A stretch of 64,000 bases of DNA from Prosthecochloris marina (GCF_003182595.1 NZ_PDNZ01000006.1:62001-126000), one strand, 5' to 3'. Counted from the stretch's first letter, positions 28,234-37,541 are shown. Numbers and translations are program-made. Notes: a model not told the origin generated them from the sequence alone.

Positions 28234-28278
28234 CAAATAAAAAGAGACTGGAACGCTCATACCTGCCTTTCCAGCCTC
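28234..28278 (-). terminator. Intrinsic terminator between precursor and radical SAM genes
   Basis: On the minus strand GAGGCTGGAA (28278-28269) pairs with TTCCAGTCTC (28253-28244), ten pairs with one G-T, followed by TTTTTATTTG. It lies 33 bp after the precursor stop and 30 bp before the first radical SAM start. Partial read-through here would give more precursor than enzyme, a common arrangement in peptide-modification operons (inference). Confidence 0.78.
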
Positions 28279-28310
28279 CTGAAACAATGCGCGGTCACTA
28301 ACGAACGGTT

Positions 28311-28586
28311 TTAACAACGTCCTGTTGCGCCTATCGTGCCTGCAATGTCGACCATCGTTCCACCGATTGTTCCGCCGATTGTACCTCCTACGGTTCCCCC
28401 TATCGTACCACCGGTCACACCACCGATCGTGCCGCCTATGGTCCCACCAACAGGTATCATACCGCCGGCCCTCAATATCTCGGCATCGATTTTCGCTAAT
28501 TCCATGTAAAGCTCCTGAATGTTGAGAGCAACATCGATTTTTCGGTCGTTGAGAGACTTGATCTTTGCTTCATTGGTTTTCGCCAT
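28311..28586 (-). CDS. Putative RiPP precursor with eight GGxx repeats
   Basis: 91 residues. Leader-like part 1-42: charged and helical (MAKTNEAKIKSLNDRKIDVA...), ending AEILRAGG, where the GG could be a leader cleavage site. Core-like part 43-91: MIPV, then GGTI GGTI GGVT GGTI GGTV GGTI GGTI GGTM (residues 47-78), then VDIAGTIGATGRC with a single terminal Cys. There are no aromatic residues and no internal Cys in the repeats. The ATG at 28586 is chosen because AGGAGG lies 6 bp upstream; an in-frame ATG at 28607 adds seven residues and lacks such a site. Same strand as, and directly before, two radical SAM/SPASM genes. An alternative is a non-secreted Gly-rich structural protein; the context favours a RiPP. 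Confidence 0.75.
   Translation of the reverse strand: MAKTNEAKIKSLNDRKIDVALNIQELYMELAKIDAEILRAGGMIPVGGTIGGTIGGVTGGTIGGTVGGTIGGTIGGTMVDIAGTIGATGRC
28353..28448 (-). repeat. 12-bp coding tandem repeat (GGxx units) in the precursor gene
   Basis: Eight 12-bp units encoding GG plus two of Thr/Ile/Val/Met. Codons vary between units (GGT/GGC/GGA/GGG all occur), so the peptide repeat, not the DNA repeat, appears to be maintained. Confidence 0.85.
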
Positions 28587-28853
28587 AGCGCTCCTCCTGA
28601 GGTTCAATGATTAATAGTTATGCAGTCAAATACTGCCATATCTCATATTTCACTACGGAACAACTGGAAAAAGGCCCTGAATCATTGTATTTTTGATTGA
28701 GGGAAGAATAATTCAGGTAGATGAGAAATCACCGTTATGTGTAAATTTAGCGAATTTTTATCCACTTCTACAAACCCACACCGGTATGAATCTCGGCATG
28801 CAATACATCGGATTTGAGAAAACAATACGGCGAACTTTTTTACGCGTTGCGTG

Positions 28854-30782
28854 TTAGGCAAACAAACCGTCCATTGGCACTATGGGTAAGGGCAAAGGCT
28901 TCAGCCCTTCTTTGCTGCAAATTGCGTTTACTGCAAGACGACCTGTAAATACCGCTGCTTCCATGAGAAAAACCGGAGCATCGACTTTCACCCAGTCACC
29001 TGCAAGAGAGAGGTTCTCCAAAGGTGTTTCCGATACGGGCCTTTTTGCATGATCTCCCGGTGCCCAGCGGGTAAAATTCTGCTGCTGCATATAGACATCG
29101 TAAAGAATGGCGGCATCCTTGGTTTCAGGGAACATATGGTGCATCTCTTTCAGCATCGTCTGCTTGATTACCTCGTTCGGGCGCACATCTTCCGGGGCAA
29201 TTGCATAAGCGTGTAGTTCAACGACACTTCCTCCCTGCTTCTCCCCCCAGGAAATAAAGGGCTCCTGAAAACGCGAAAAAAGAGATACCGAATCCGTATA
29301 GGTAAACCCAGCCACCGTATAAAAAGGATATTCAGCGGAGGTGACCGGTTTATCCAGCCAAAGGCGCCATACAACATACGGATCGGCAGTCCCGAGTGAA
29401 GCGATACGCGATTCGAATTCAGGCTGCCGGATATCGGAGCGTTCGATGATTCCTTTTGTACCGGTCACATCCGATGCCAGGACACAGTAATCACATGACA
29501 ACACCTCGGATGCATCACCTACTCCGGTGGAAACAACCAACTGATGGCCGGAAACCGTTACCTGCAGTTTCCGCAGTGGAGTTTCAGGCGGTCCACTTAC
29601 CACATTTCCTTCATAATCAAAAACGCCGGCATGGCAGGGACAAAAAAATCCATTCAACTTTTCATCCGGAACAACCGGGCACCCCATGTGTGTACAGGTT
29701 GCATCGAATGCAACATACTCGCCGTTACGCGAGGTTAACAGAACAGGCAGCCCGTTTTCCGTCCGTAACGAGGCCCATTCCCCTGTCTTGACCCGTGAAG
29801 CATCCACAACGGCAATGATTTCATCGGAACCACCGCCCTCGAGCTCAACCCCTGAAACCCGCCGGTCATCAACCAGAAGCTTTCGGACTTTCTTGCCCGA
29901 AAGAATCTTGACCCCAAGCTCCTTCAAACGCCGTTCCATAGGACGAACAAGCGCATCCATACAGTTTTTTGTTGTAATCCGGTACCCAAGGGCTTCGGGA
30001 CTTCCCATAAAGTAAAAATGAAAATACCGTATAGCTTCGGCGGCTGAAAGAACCTCCATCCGATTCATGGTCGCATCCGAAAAAGGATGGAGTACCGTCC
30101 TGAAAAAAGGTTCATAAACCCTTTGTTCTTGACAGTAGGTCATGAAATCAATCCCGTCATACTCCTCGAATGTGCGTTCATATTCATAACGAAACATGTT
30201 GAGAACCGGCATCATGCCATCGAAATCCTTGAGAATAGGAAAAAGATCGAGGGAGTCTGATTGCTGCAAAACAGAAAAAATGTTCAGAGGAAACAGTTTC
30301 GGTGTGTTGCCGAACACCTCCAAAGGATGGTCTTTGAACAGTACCGGGTAACCTGGTGCAGGCATGAAAACATCGCCGACACCTGATTCAGCAAACATCT
30401 CGTTGAGATTGTAATACTGGTTGAAATAACCGTGAAAACCATGTTCGACCGGAAACCTCTCCCCCAGCGCATCGACGTCCCAGCCTGTTAGTTTTCCACC
30501 AAGATCGGCCGAGGCTTCGACAAGCGTCACATCAAAATTTCTTTTTGCAAGCTCCATAGCAGCACTGATACCGGCAAGACCACCACCGACAATCAATGCT
30601 TTTTTCGAAGCCTCAAGTCTGTCAGCAAGCCCTGAGGTATCCTCCTCGTTCTTGCTCCTGTAGTTCTGCTTTCGGGGCTGATAATATCCCAAAACACCTG
30701 CTGCACCAGCAACCGTTACCCCAGCGGCAATACCTGTCCGTTTAAAAAGCTTACCGAGAAACTCCCTGCGATCCATGGGCAT
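28854..30782 (-). CDS. crtU: Carotenoid desaturase/methyltransferase with inserted Rieske domain (CrtU-like)
   Basis: 642 residues. Twin-arginine-like N-terminus (DRREFLGKLFKR then a hydrophobic stretch), FAD-binding GGGLAGISAA near 66, and an amine-oxidase/phytoene-desaturase fold that resumes at the end (LAGDWVKVDAPVFLMEAAVFTGR). A Rieske domain is inserted at about 325-420: CTHMGC (Cys363, His365) and CPCH (Cys381, His384), the full ligand set for a [2Fe-2S] cluster. CrtU desaturates and migrates a methyl group on carotene beta rings to make the aromatic rings of chlorobactene and isorenieratene, the hallmark carotenoids of green sulfur bacteria. A CruH/CruE-type relative is the alternative. 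The start could also be the second ATG, two codons in. Confidence 0.72.
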   Translation of the reverse strand: MPMDRREFLGKLFKRTGIAAGVTVAGAAGVLGYYQPRKQNYRSKNEEDTSGLADRLEASKKALIVGGGLAGISAAMELAKRNFDVTLVEASADLGGKLTGWDVDALGERFPVEHGFHGYFNQYYNLNEMFAESGVGDVFMPAPGYPVLFKDHPLEVFGNTPKLFPLNIFSVLQQSDSLDLFPILKDFDGMMPVLNMFRYEYERTFEEYDGIDFMTYCQEQRVYEPFFRTVLHPFSDATMNRMEVLSAAEAIRYFHFYFMGSPEALGYRITTKNCMDALVRPMERRLKELGVKILSGKKVRKLLVDDRRVSGVELEGGGSDEIIAVVDASRVKTGEWASLRTENGLPVLLTSRNGEYVAFDATCTHMGCPVVPDEKLNGFFCPCHAGVFDYEGNVVSGPPETPLRKLQVTVSGHQLVVSTGVGDASEVLSCDYCVLASDVTGTKGIIERSDIRQPEFESRIASLGTADPYVVWRLWLDKPVTSAEYPFYTVAGFTYTDSVSLFSRFQEPFISWGEKQGGSVVELHAYAIAPEDVRPNEVIKQTMLKEMHHMFPETKDAAILYDVYMQQQNFTRWAPGDHAKRPVSETPLENLSLAGDWVKVDAPVFLMEAAVFTGRLAVNAICSKEGLKPLPLPIVPMDGLFA

Positions 30783-30861
30783 AGAGATAAAAATTCACAT
30801 TAGCAAGATAAAGGCATGGCATATATTAATAAATACATTTAATACAACCTTTCAGTTTGAG

Positions 30862-31806
30862 ATGAGCAAAGACAAATTCTTATCACACGTTCTGCAGAAA
30901 GCAAAAGAATGCGGATTTTGCGCAGCAGGCTTTACCTCACTCTCATCCTGCAGGCAGGAAACAGGCCGACTTGTCTCCATGATCGAAGAAAACCGCCATG
31001 GAGAGATGCATTACATGCAGAAAAACCTGAACGCCAGGGTCGATCCGACAAATCTTTTGCCAGGAGCAAAGACGATTTTTTCAGCCGCATTGCCTTATAA
31101 TTTTCCAATCGGACAACCGGAAAAAAAAGGAAAAATATCACGCTATGCACTATGCACCGACTATCATTGCGTCATGCGAGACAAACTCGAAAAACTGCTT
31201 GATTATATCTCCCGGAACCACGAAGGAGAAGTCAACGGAAAAGTCTTTGTTGACAGTTCACCGGTTTTCGAAAAAGCGTGGGCGGAAAAAGCAGGGATCG
31301 GCAGAACCGGTAAAAACACAGTACTCATCTCCCCGGGCACAGGTTCATACTTGTTCCTCGGTGAAATATTGCTCGATATAGAGCTTGAAAGCAACACCAA
31401 AAAAGTACCGGACCTTTGCGGCAATTGCGATATTTGTCTCAAAAGCTGTCCGACTGGAGCACTGCTGGAGCCAGGTAAAATCGATGCCCGCCGGTGCATC
31501 TCTTACCTGACCGTCGAGTTGAAAAGGGAATTCACAACGGAGGAAGCCACTATGATTGATGACTGGCTTTTCGGATGCGACCTCTGTCAGGAAGCTTGTC
31601 CTCACAACAAACAGAAATCCTCCACAGAAGCGTACCCTGAACTGATGCCAAGAGAAGAATTGCTTCGGATCACTCCAGAACAGATTCTCGCTCTTACAAG
31701 GTCCCAATTTAAAATGCTTTTCGCAGCCACCCCGATTTACCGTACCGGGTTGAAACGGCTGAAACGCAATGCAAAAGCAGTCTTGGAAAACCTGAAAAAA
31801 TCCTAA
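30862..31806 (+). CDS. queG: Epoxyqueuosine reductase
   Basis: Cobalamin-dependent last step of queuosine synthesis on tRNA. About 314 residues. Marks: FVDSSPVFEKAWAEKAGIGRTGKNT in the cobalamin-binding half, and two [4Fe-4S] motifs, CGNCDICLKSCPTGAL and CDLCQEACPHN, with a further CI between them. The ATG at 30862 (MSKDKFLSHVLQ) fits the family N-terminus; an upstream ATG at 30775 would overlap crtU. With queC at 1.4 kb this supports a functional queuosine pathway. Confidence 0.94.
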   Translation: MSKDKFLSHVLQKAKECGFCAAGFTSLSSCRQETGRLVSMIEENRHGEMHYMQKNLNARVDPTNLLPGAKTIFSAALPYNFPIGQPEKKGKISRYALCTDYHCVMRDKLEKLLDYISRNHEGEVNGKVFVDSSPVFEKAWAEKAGIGRTGKNTVLISPGTGSYLFLGEILLDIELESNTKKVPDLCGNCDICLKSCPTGALLEPGKIDARRCISYLTVELKREFTTEEATMIDDWLFGCDLCQEACPHNKQKSSTEAYPELMPREELLRITPEQILALTRSQFKMLFAATPIYRTGLKRLKRNAKAVLENLKKS

Positions 31807-31810
31807 CCTG

Positions 31811-33016
31811 CTACTCGCCACCGTGCAACCCTGCCGCACCGGCTTTTCTCACTCTTTTATTATACAACGGCCTGCGTGTGAGCCGCCGACCGGGTTTACC
31901 ACCGATAGCACGGTACGCTCTTACAAAACGGTTTTTTGACAAGGGTGATGTTGCCGTCAACCAACGGATAATCCTTGCTTCCGACTCATGAATATCGACA
32001 TCGGACGGACCTGCATCAGAAAGGAGCTTTACCAGTATGGGAGCACACTCAAAAGCAACAAAAAGCAGTGTAATGAACAACACCGCATGAGCAGAAGAGT
32101 TATTGACTTCATTGCCCGAACTTGTCAGATGCCCGAGCGCCCAGTTACGGTCGGCGAACCCGGCATAGGATACCTTGGCATTCATCAAAGAGTCCGACAA
32201 CATCATCTGGGTATTGATCCCTTCCAGCTCTTTCTGCCGATTGATATATGTTTCAAGCTTTACCAGTTGGGAAGCAAGGTACTTTTCACGTTCCTGCTTG
32301 GAATCAATAACCGCTTGTTTCTCTCGGGCATAGGTCCCGAACCCCACAATACCCGAGGTCGTTGAAGTCTTATCCCCAAAAACCTCCTTTTTCAGCTCTT
32401 CACGCAGACGGGTCAACTCCTTGCTTAGGGAGTCATACTCCTTTTGAAGCCTTTCAATCTGCCCAAGTTCAAGAGCGTACTTTTCGGCAAACGCCGCACT
32501 GACCCTCGAGACACGCTCCTGCTGCTCATGCAGATAACGCGACTTGAGCACGTCTTTGATCTCTTTGTCGAAAATCTTGAGCTCGAGCGGTCGGGCAATG
32601 ACAATTGCAATAAGTACCGCGAAAATCAGACGGGGCGACGCCTGGTAAAACTGTCGCAACCCTTTTGCGGTCTTGTTGATGCTCGAAACGATATACCGAT
32701 CGAGGTTGAAAATGGCAAGCCCCCAGAGGACACCGAACACAACGGCAAAAAAAATGGCAAATGGTGCTCCGGCAAAAACATAGTACAATGCATAACCACC
32801 TGACAGTCCGGCAAAAAGAGCTGTAAAAAAAATGGTAGCCCCGATACCGATGAACTTGTTGTGCTCCGTAGGATACCTCTCGATTATCTCGATAGGTGTC
32901 CCGGCACACATCCAGAAAAACCTCTGTATGCTCAGCATGTTCGTGGCTGGATTTTGTACACTATCGGGATTCTTGTTTTTTGAAATATAATCATATCTTG
33001 CTTCCCTGACATTCAT
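31811..33016 (-). CDS. DUF4407 family membrane protein
   Basis: 401 residues. Two close membrane pairs in the N-terminal 150 residues ([67 protein letters not shown]), a long charged coiled coil (about 165-275) and one more membrane segment ([23 protein letters not shown]) before a basic tail. [10 protein letters not shown] and ARPLELKIF are typical of DUF4407. Function is unknown; the shape suggests a membrane-anchored scaffold. Converges with queG (4 bp between stops) and is divergent from ispF (24 bp). Confidence 0.85.
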   Translation of the reverse strand: MNVREARYDYISKNKNPDSVQNPATNMLSIQRFFWMCAGTPIEIIERYPTEHNKFIGIGATIFFTALFAGLSGGYALYYVFAGAPFAIFFAVVFGVLWGLAIFNLDRYIVSSINKTAKGLRQFYQASPRLIFAVLIAIVIARPLELKIFDKEIKDVLKSRYLHEQQERVSRVSAAFAEKYALELGQIERLQKEYDSLSKELTRLREELKKEVFGDKTSTTSGIVGFGTYAREKQAVIDSKQEREKYLASQLVKLETYINRQKELEGINTQMMLSDSLMNAKVSYAGFADRNWALGHLTSSGNEVNNSSAHAVLFITLLFVAFECAPILVKLLSDAGPSDVDIHESEARIIRWLTATSPLSKNRFVRAYRAIGGKPGRRLTRRPLYNKRVRKAGAAGLHGGE

Positions 33017-33040
33017 AAAGCAATCGACAACTTACCGTTT

Positions 33041-33517
33041 ATGCGTGTAGGAATAGGCATTGACATTCACCAGTTCGCCGAAGGAAGGAAACTAATTGTT
33101 GGCGGCGTCGAGATTCCTCATTCAAAAGGGCTTAAAGGACATAGCGATGCAGACGTACTGTTGCACGCAATCAGCGATGCCCTTTTGGGAGCGGCAGCAC
33201 TTGGCGATATAGGAAAACATTTTCCCGACACCAGCCCTGAATTCAAGGATATCGACAGTAAGATACTCTTGCGCCATGTCGGCAAGCTTATCTCTGAAGA
33301 GGGTTACTCGATAGAAAATATTGACTCGATGCTGCTGATGGAACGCCCCAAGGTCGCTCCTCACATCATGGCGATGCGAGCAAACATCGCCGAGTGCCTG
33401 AACATCGATATCGGCAGGGTAGCGGTAAAGGCAACCACGAATGAAAAACTCGGTTATGTCGGACGTGAAGAAGGTGTCTGCGCTCACGCGATATGCCTGA
33501 TTGAACAGGCTGGGTAG
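33041..33517 (+). CDS. ispF: 2-C-methyl-D-erythritol 2,4-cyclodiphosphate synthase
   Basis: Fifth step of the MEP isoprenoid pathway, feeding carotenoid and bacteriochlorophyll side chains. 158 residues. Metal ligands in GIDIHQF (Asp8, His10) and the [30 protein letters not shown] signature. The C-terminus has the conserved [18 protein letters not shown]. Stands alone between the DUF4407 gene and the ABC permease. Confidence 0.98.
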   Translation: MRVGIGIDIHQFAEGRKLIVGGVEIPHSKGLKGHSDADVLLHAISDALLGAAALGDIGKHFPDTSPEFKDIDSKILLRHVGKLISEEGYSIENIDSMLLMERPKVAPHIMAMRANIAECLNIDIGRVAVKATTNEKLGYVGREEGVCAHAICLIEQAG

Positions 33518-33562
33518 CTGGATGCCTTTTGACTTTTGACATTGGCCGCTCTTTTGCCTTCA

Positions 33563-34837
33563 CTACGCTCCCATCTGTCCACGTAAAATCTTCACCGGCA
33601 CGTAACCGGCAGCTTTTCTTGCCGGTCCGAAAGCTGAAATCACCGAAATGATAATGCCGAAAACAATGACAATGAAATAGGCTTCCGGGGTCTCCAAAAC
33701 ATTGATTCTGTCACTCTGCATCACACCGGCAGTGTTTGCTTCAAAACGAATCGAAGCAACCATTCTGCAGATAAGATGCCCCAAAGGAGCACCGCAACTT
33801 ACCCCGAACAAACCGATAATAAAGCCTTCTGCCATAAATATGCCGGTAATGCTCCGGCGCTGAATTCCCATCGACCGCATAATAGCGATGTCTTTCACTT
33901 TTTGAAGAACAACCGTAGTCATGACCGATGAAACCCCAAGACCGGCGACAATAAAAACAAAACCGACAAGCACAAGGGTAATTGTTCCGTTTCGGTTATA
34001 GAAATCGATCACGTTCTTGTTTGTTTCATCCCAGCTTTCAGACTCGTATCCGGTTTGCCGCTCCACAGCATCGGCAACGGCACCCGCCCGACTGACGTCG
34101 GCAGTTTTAATCCCAATACCCGTAACGGAATTGGCAGCCAGCCCTTCGATTCGCTGAGCAAGCGCAAGGTTGATGTAAGCTTCCTGCCTGTCTTTTGCAT
34201 TGAACCCAGTGCTGAACCGGCCAACAACGGTCACCGGAAACTCTTCACCCTTCTGATTGATCAGCAACAGAAGGCTGTGGTAGGAAGCATTGAGCTCTTC
34301 AGCGAGTAAGTTGCCGACCAAAATACCGTTAGGCGTATAGGCAAGTTCTCTCAACGCTTCCGGTTCGAGAAGTTTTGAAGAAAGACGAGCGATATCGGCC
34401 TCCTTTTCAGGAACGACTCCTCTTGCAACACAAGAGATAAACCATGATTTGTTACGGACAATGAGATTGCTTGTAACATATGGAGAAACAACTTCCACCG
34501 ACTCGAGCTGACCGATACGCCTGGCAACATCGGGATAATTCTTGATTATCTCTTTTTCTTCCACGGTGACATTTTTTTCAACAAAGCCGAGCAGATTTTT
34601 CTCATCCCCGATGAGATTGTCAGGCACAAGAGGTTCAACAGTTTTTGCGCTGACAATAACATGTGGAGCAATATCGATAATCTTGTTCACTACATTTCTC
34701 GACATGCCTCCGGCAACGGCAATCGTCGTGATCAGCATGGCTGATCCAACCGCGACTCCAAGCGCGGTCAGTATGGCCTGACGTTTCCTCTCTCTGAGAT
34801 GTACCCAGGCGATTCGCAAATGATCGAATAGGGTCAT
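33563..34837 (-). CDS. ABC transporter permease, MacB/FtsX type
   Basis: 424 residues. One N-terminal membrane helix (ILTALGVAVGSAMLITTIAVAGGM), a periplasmic MacB core domain of about 220 residues, and three C-terminal helices including VFIVAGLGVSSVMTTVVLQKVKDIAIMRSMGIQRRSI, the FtsX signature. This is the LolC/MacB layout used for lipoprotein release or extrusion, not for solute import. The ATPase partner is not visible in the window. Upstream (34838-35140) is a 303-bp non-coding gap. Confidence 0.88.
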   Translation of the reverse strand: MTLFDHLRIAWVHLRERKRQAILTALGVAVGSAMLITTIAVAGGMSRNVVNKIIDIAPHVIVSAKTVEPLVPDNLIGDEKNLLGFVEKNVTVEEKEIIKNYPDVARRIGQLESVEVVSPYVTSNLIVRNKSWFISCVARGVVPEKEADIARLSSKLLEPEALRELAYTPNGILVGNLLAEELNASYHSLLLLINQKGEEFPVTVVGRFSTGFNAKDRQEAYINLALAQRIEGLAANSVTGIGIKTADVSRAGAVADAVERQTGYESESWDETNKNVIDFYNRNGTITLVLVGFVFIVAGLGVSSVMTTVVLQKVKDIAIMRSMGIQRRSITGIFMAEGFIIGLFGVSCGAPLGHLICRMVASIRFEANTAGVMQSDRINVLETPEAYFIVIVFGIIISVISAFGPARKAAGYVPVKILRGQMGA

Positions 34838-35140
34838 TACCGAAAAAAATAGAAATCCGAATTATGGAACCGGTAAGATGAAGATAACGAGAAAGTCCCA
34901 AAATTGTTGACTTGCATCATTGCTGTTTCGTTCGAGAATAGCAGGTATCGGAAAACAGATGCCCGAGGCTTGCCGAAAGAAGCGAGGAAATAACAAAAGA
35001 ATCGTACAATGGCAGGCTGTAAAAACTTGCCATCACTTCAGAACAGCGACAAATTCAGTTGATAAATCATGTTCCATAATCTATCTTGGTGTACTGAAAT
35101 TCAGCCGTTCACAAACTAAACCAACCAGGAGAGCGCTACT
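34838..35140. other. Intergenic region between divergent permease and pfkA
   Basis: 303 bp with no supported gene. It should carry the promoters of both neighbours; a CCAGGAGAG ribosome site lies just before the pfkA GTG. No recognisable operator or RNA element was seen. Confidence 0.6.
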
Positions 35141-36346
35141 GTGAAAAAAATTGGCATCTTAACCAGCGGCGGAGACTGCGGCGGACTCAACGCCGTCATT
35201 AAAGGAGCTGCATTTATGGCATTGTCAAAAGGCCTCGAAATGTATGTCATTCCCAATGGCTACGCCGGGCTGTACAACCTTGTAGACCAGGAAATACTTG
35301 TACGTCTTGACCCTGCGCGTCTCGACCAGTTTTCCGGTAACTTTGCGGGTTCGGAAGCCGGGCACTCGAGAGTAAAGATAAAGGCCATCAGCAATCCCGA
35401 AAAATACAACCGCATCAAGGAAGGGATGAAAAAGTTCGAACTTGACGGTCTGGTTATCAGCGGTGGTGATGACAGCGGCAGCGTAATGGTCGATCTGAAC
35501 AATAACGGGATCCATTGCATACATGCACCGAAAACCATGGACCTGGACCTGCAAACCTATTCGGTAGGTGGCGACTCCACCATCAACCGCATTGCGCAGT
35601 TCGTCCAGGACCTGAAAACAACCGGTAGAACACATAACCGCATTCTGGTTACCGAAGTATTCGGAAGGTACGCCGGACACACCGCATTCAGAAGCGGGGT
35701 TGCTGCAGAAGCGGACTGTATTCTCATTCCTGAAATACCGGCAGACTGGAATATCGTATACGAGCATATCGTAGGTCGTTTCACCAGACGCATCAAGGAA
35801 AGTGATGTCCATGCCGGTACGTATACCATCGTCGTTGCAGAGGGCCTTAAAAACGCTGATGGTTCCGACATTGTCGACGAATCTGCAGGCGTGGATGCTT
35901 TCGGCCACAAAAAACTCGCCGGAGCGGGAAAATATGTCTGTCAGGAACTCAAGAAAAGACTGAAAGCCGATCCCGACATGCCGGAATTCATGAAAGAAAC
36001 CGGCATGTTTGTCGAAGGCATCTATGAAATCCCGGAAGTACGTGAAATCCACCCTGGACATCTTGTGCGCGCAGGAAACTCCTCAGCTTATGATGTCAAT
36101 TTCGGTTACGAAGCGGGGGCAGCTGCCGTGATACTTCTTGCGGAAGGCAAAACCGGAGTAACGATTTCCAAAGTCAAGGGCCGCAAGATCGAGTACATCG
36201 AATCAAGTAAGGCTATCGCACAACGATATGTCGATCTCGACCAGGTAGCGCTCTATGAATCATTGGGAATCTGTTTCGGGAGACACGTCGAAGCGTACGA
36301 GCCGATTCTGAGAGAAGTCGATGGTGTTTATGAAAGGATATATTGA
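35141..36346 (+). CDS. pfkA: 6-phosphofructokinase, pyrophosphate-type active site
   Basis: 401 residues, GTG start after CCAGGAGAG. PFK fold with GILTSGGDCGGLNAVI at the N-terminus. The phosphoryl-donor loop reads GGDDS (108-112) instead of the ATP enzyme's GGDGS, and Lys131 stands before T-M-D-L-D where ATP enzymes have Gly. An Asp at the first site and Lys at the second are the known marks of diphosphate-dependent PFK, which works reversibly. The catalytic TIDND motif appears as TMDLD, a departure from the norm. In a CO2-fixing reverse-TCA organism a reversible enzyme would fit both glycolysis and gluconeogenesis. Confidence 0.88.
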   Translation: MKKIGILTSGGDCGGLNAVIKGAAFMALSKGLEMYVIPNGYAGLYNLVDQEILVRLDPARLDQFSGNFAGSEAGHSRVKIKAISNPEKYNRIKEGMKKFELDGLVISGGDDSGSVMVDLNNNGIHCIHAPKTMDLDLQTYSVGGDSTINRIAQFVQDLKTTGRTHNRILVTEVFGRYAGHTAFRSGVAAEADCILIPEIPADWNIVYEHIVGRFTRRIKESDVHAGTYTIVVAEGLKNADGSDIVDESAGVDAFGHKKLAGAGKYVCQELKKRLKADPDMPEFMKETGMFVEGIYEIPEVREIHPGHLVRAGNSSAYDVNFGYEAGAAAVILLAEGKTGVTISKVKGRKIEYIESSKAIAQRYVDLDQVALYESLGICFGRHVEAYEPILREVDGVYERIY

Positions 36347-36355
36347 CCTTCGATT

Positions 36356-36389
36356 GACGAAGGCCTTGTCATAAACCGGGGCCTTCGTC
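36356..36389 (+). terminator. Probable terminator hairpin after pfkA
   Basis: GACGAAGGCC / GGCCTTCGTC, a perfect 10-bp stem 10 bp after the stop codon. The following run (ATTCTCTCTC) is pyrimidine-rich but not a clean T tract, so efficiency is uncertain. Confidence 0.6.
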
Positions 36390-36619
36390 ATTCTCTCTCC
36401 TGCCAAATCTTTCCGGTTTGGCTCTCTGTATATGAAAAATCAAGCTGTACTGCTTTTAAAAAAGGCAAAACAGTATATCTTTGAAGTTTAAGTTTCGATA
36501 CTTTAGGGAACCTCTATAAATTGTCGTGGACGACACTTTTCCATCCGCCCTGATGCAATGATCACGGCACACAACAAACGAATAGAGCCACCCTTTTACT
36601 AATCAATGTCCGATCAATA

Positions 36620-37531
36620 ATGAATAAGTCCGAAAAAATCTGGATGAACGGCGAGCTTATCGACTGGAATGACGCCAAAATACATATTCTCTCACATGTT
36701 ATTCATTACGGGTCATCAACGTTTGAAGGGATACGATGCTATGAAACAGCAAAAGGCCCTGCAATTCTTTTCCTGGATGCGCACATCAAACGCCTTTACG
36801 ACTCGTCGAAGATATACAGAATAGAAATTCCTTACTCCATGCAGGAGTTGAAGGATGCCGTACTCGATACCATAAGGGTAAACGGGCATAAATCCTGTTA
36901 TATCAGGCCGCTGGTTTACCGTGGACAAGGCGCTCTTGGCGTCAACCCTCATCTTGCAGCCATTGAAGTCGCCATCGCCACCTGGGAATGGGGCACATAT
37001 CTTGGGGAAGACGTTCTTGAAACCGGGGTCGATGTCCGGGTTTCTTCCTGGAACAGACTGGCCCCCAACACACTTCCGACATGGGCAAAAGCAGGAGGCA
37101 ATTACCTCAACTCGCAGTTGATCAAGATGGAAGCCATTATGGACAACTATGCCGAAGGTATCGGCCTGGATATCAATGGTTATGTTTCAGAAGGAAGCGG
37201 CGAAAACATTTTTGTTGTCCGTGACGGAATCATCTATACGCCAATGTCAGGACAATCAGTCCTTGCGGGACTTACGCGTCAAGCTGTTATACACATCGCA
37301 AAAGAACTCGGTTATGAAATCCGTGAAACCTCGATTCCAAGAGAAGCGCTCTACATTGCCGATGAGGTTTTCCTCACCGGTACCGCCGCTGAAATAACCC
37401 CGGTTCGCAGCATCGACAAATACCCGATAGGCAATGAAATGAGAGGACCTGTTACGGAAACCTTACAATCTCATTATCTGAAAATCGTCCAGACAGGCGA
37501 AGATCCATATAACTGGCTGACGTTTATTTAA
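36620..37531 (+). CDS. ilvE: Branched-chain amino acid aminotransferase
   Basis: PLP enzyme for the last step of leucine, isoleucine and valine synthesis. 303 residues. Marks of fold-type IV aminotransferases: HYGSSTFEGIRCYE near the N-terminus, RPLVYRGQGALGVNP, the PLP lysine in TWAKAGGNYLNS, EGSGENIFVVRDG, and FLTGTAAEITPV. ATG at 36620 gives the usual family start. It precedes holB, separated by an inverted-repeat spacer. Confidence 0.96.
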   Translation: MNKSEKIWMNGELIDWNDAKIHILSHVIHYGSSTFEGIRCYETAKGPAILFLDAHIKRLYDSSKIYRIEIPYSMQELKDAVLDTIRVNGHKSCYIRPLVYRGQGALGVNPHLAAIEVAIATWEWGTYLGEDVLETGVDVRVSSWNRLAPNTLPTWAKAGGNYLNSQLIKMEAIMDNYAEGIGLDINGYVSEGSGENIFVVRDGIIYTPMSGQSVLAGLTRQAVIHIAKELGYEIRETSIPREALYIADEVFLTGTAAEITPVRSIDKYPIGNEMRGPVTETLQSHYLKIVQTGEDPYNWLTFI

Positions 37532-37541
37532 CCTACCAGGC

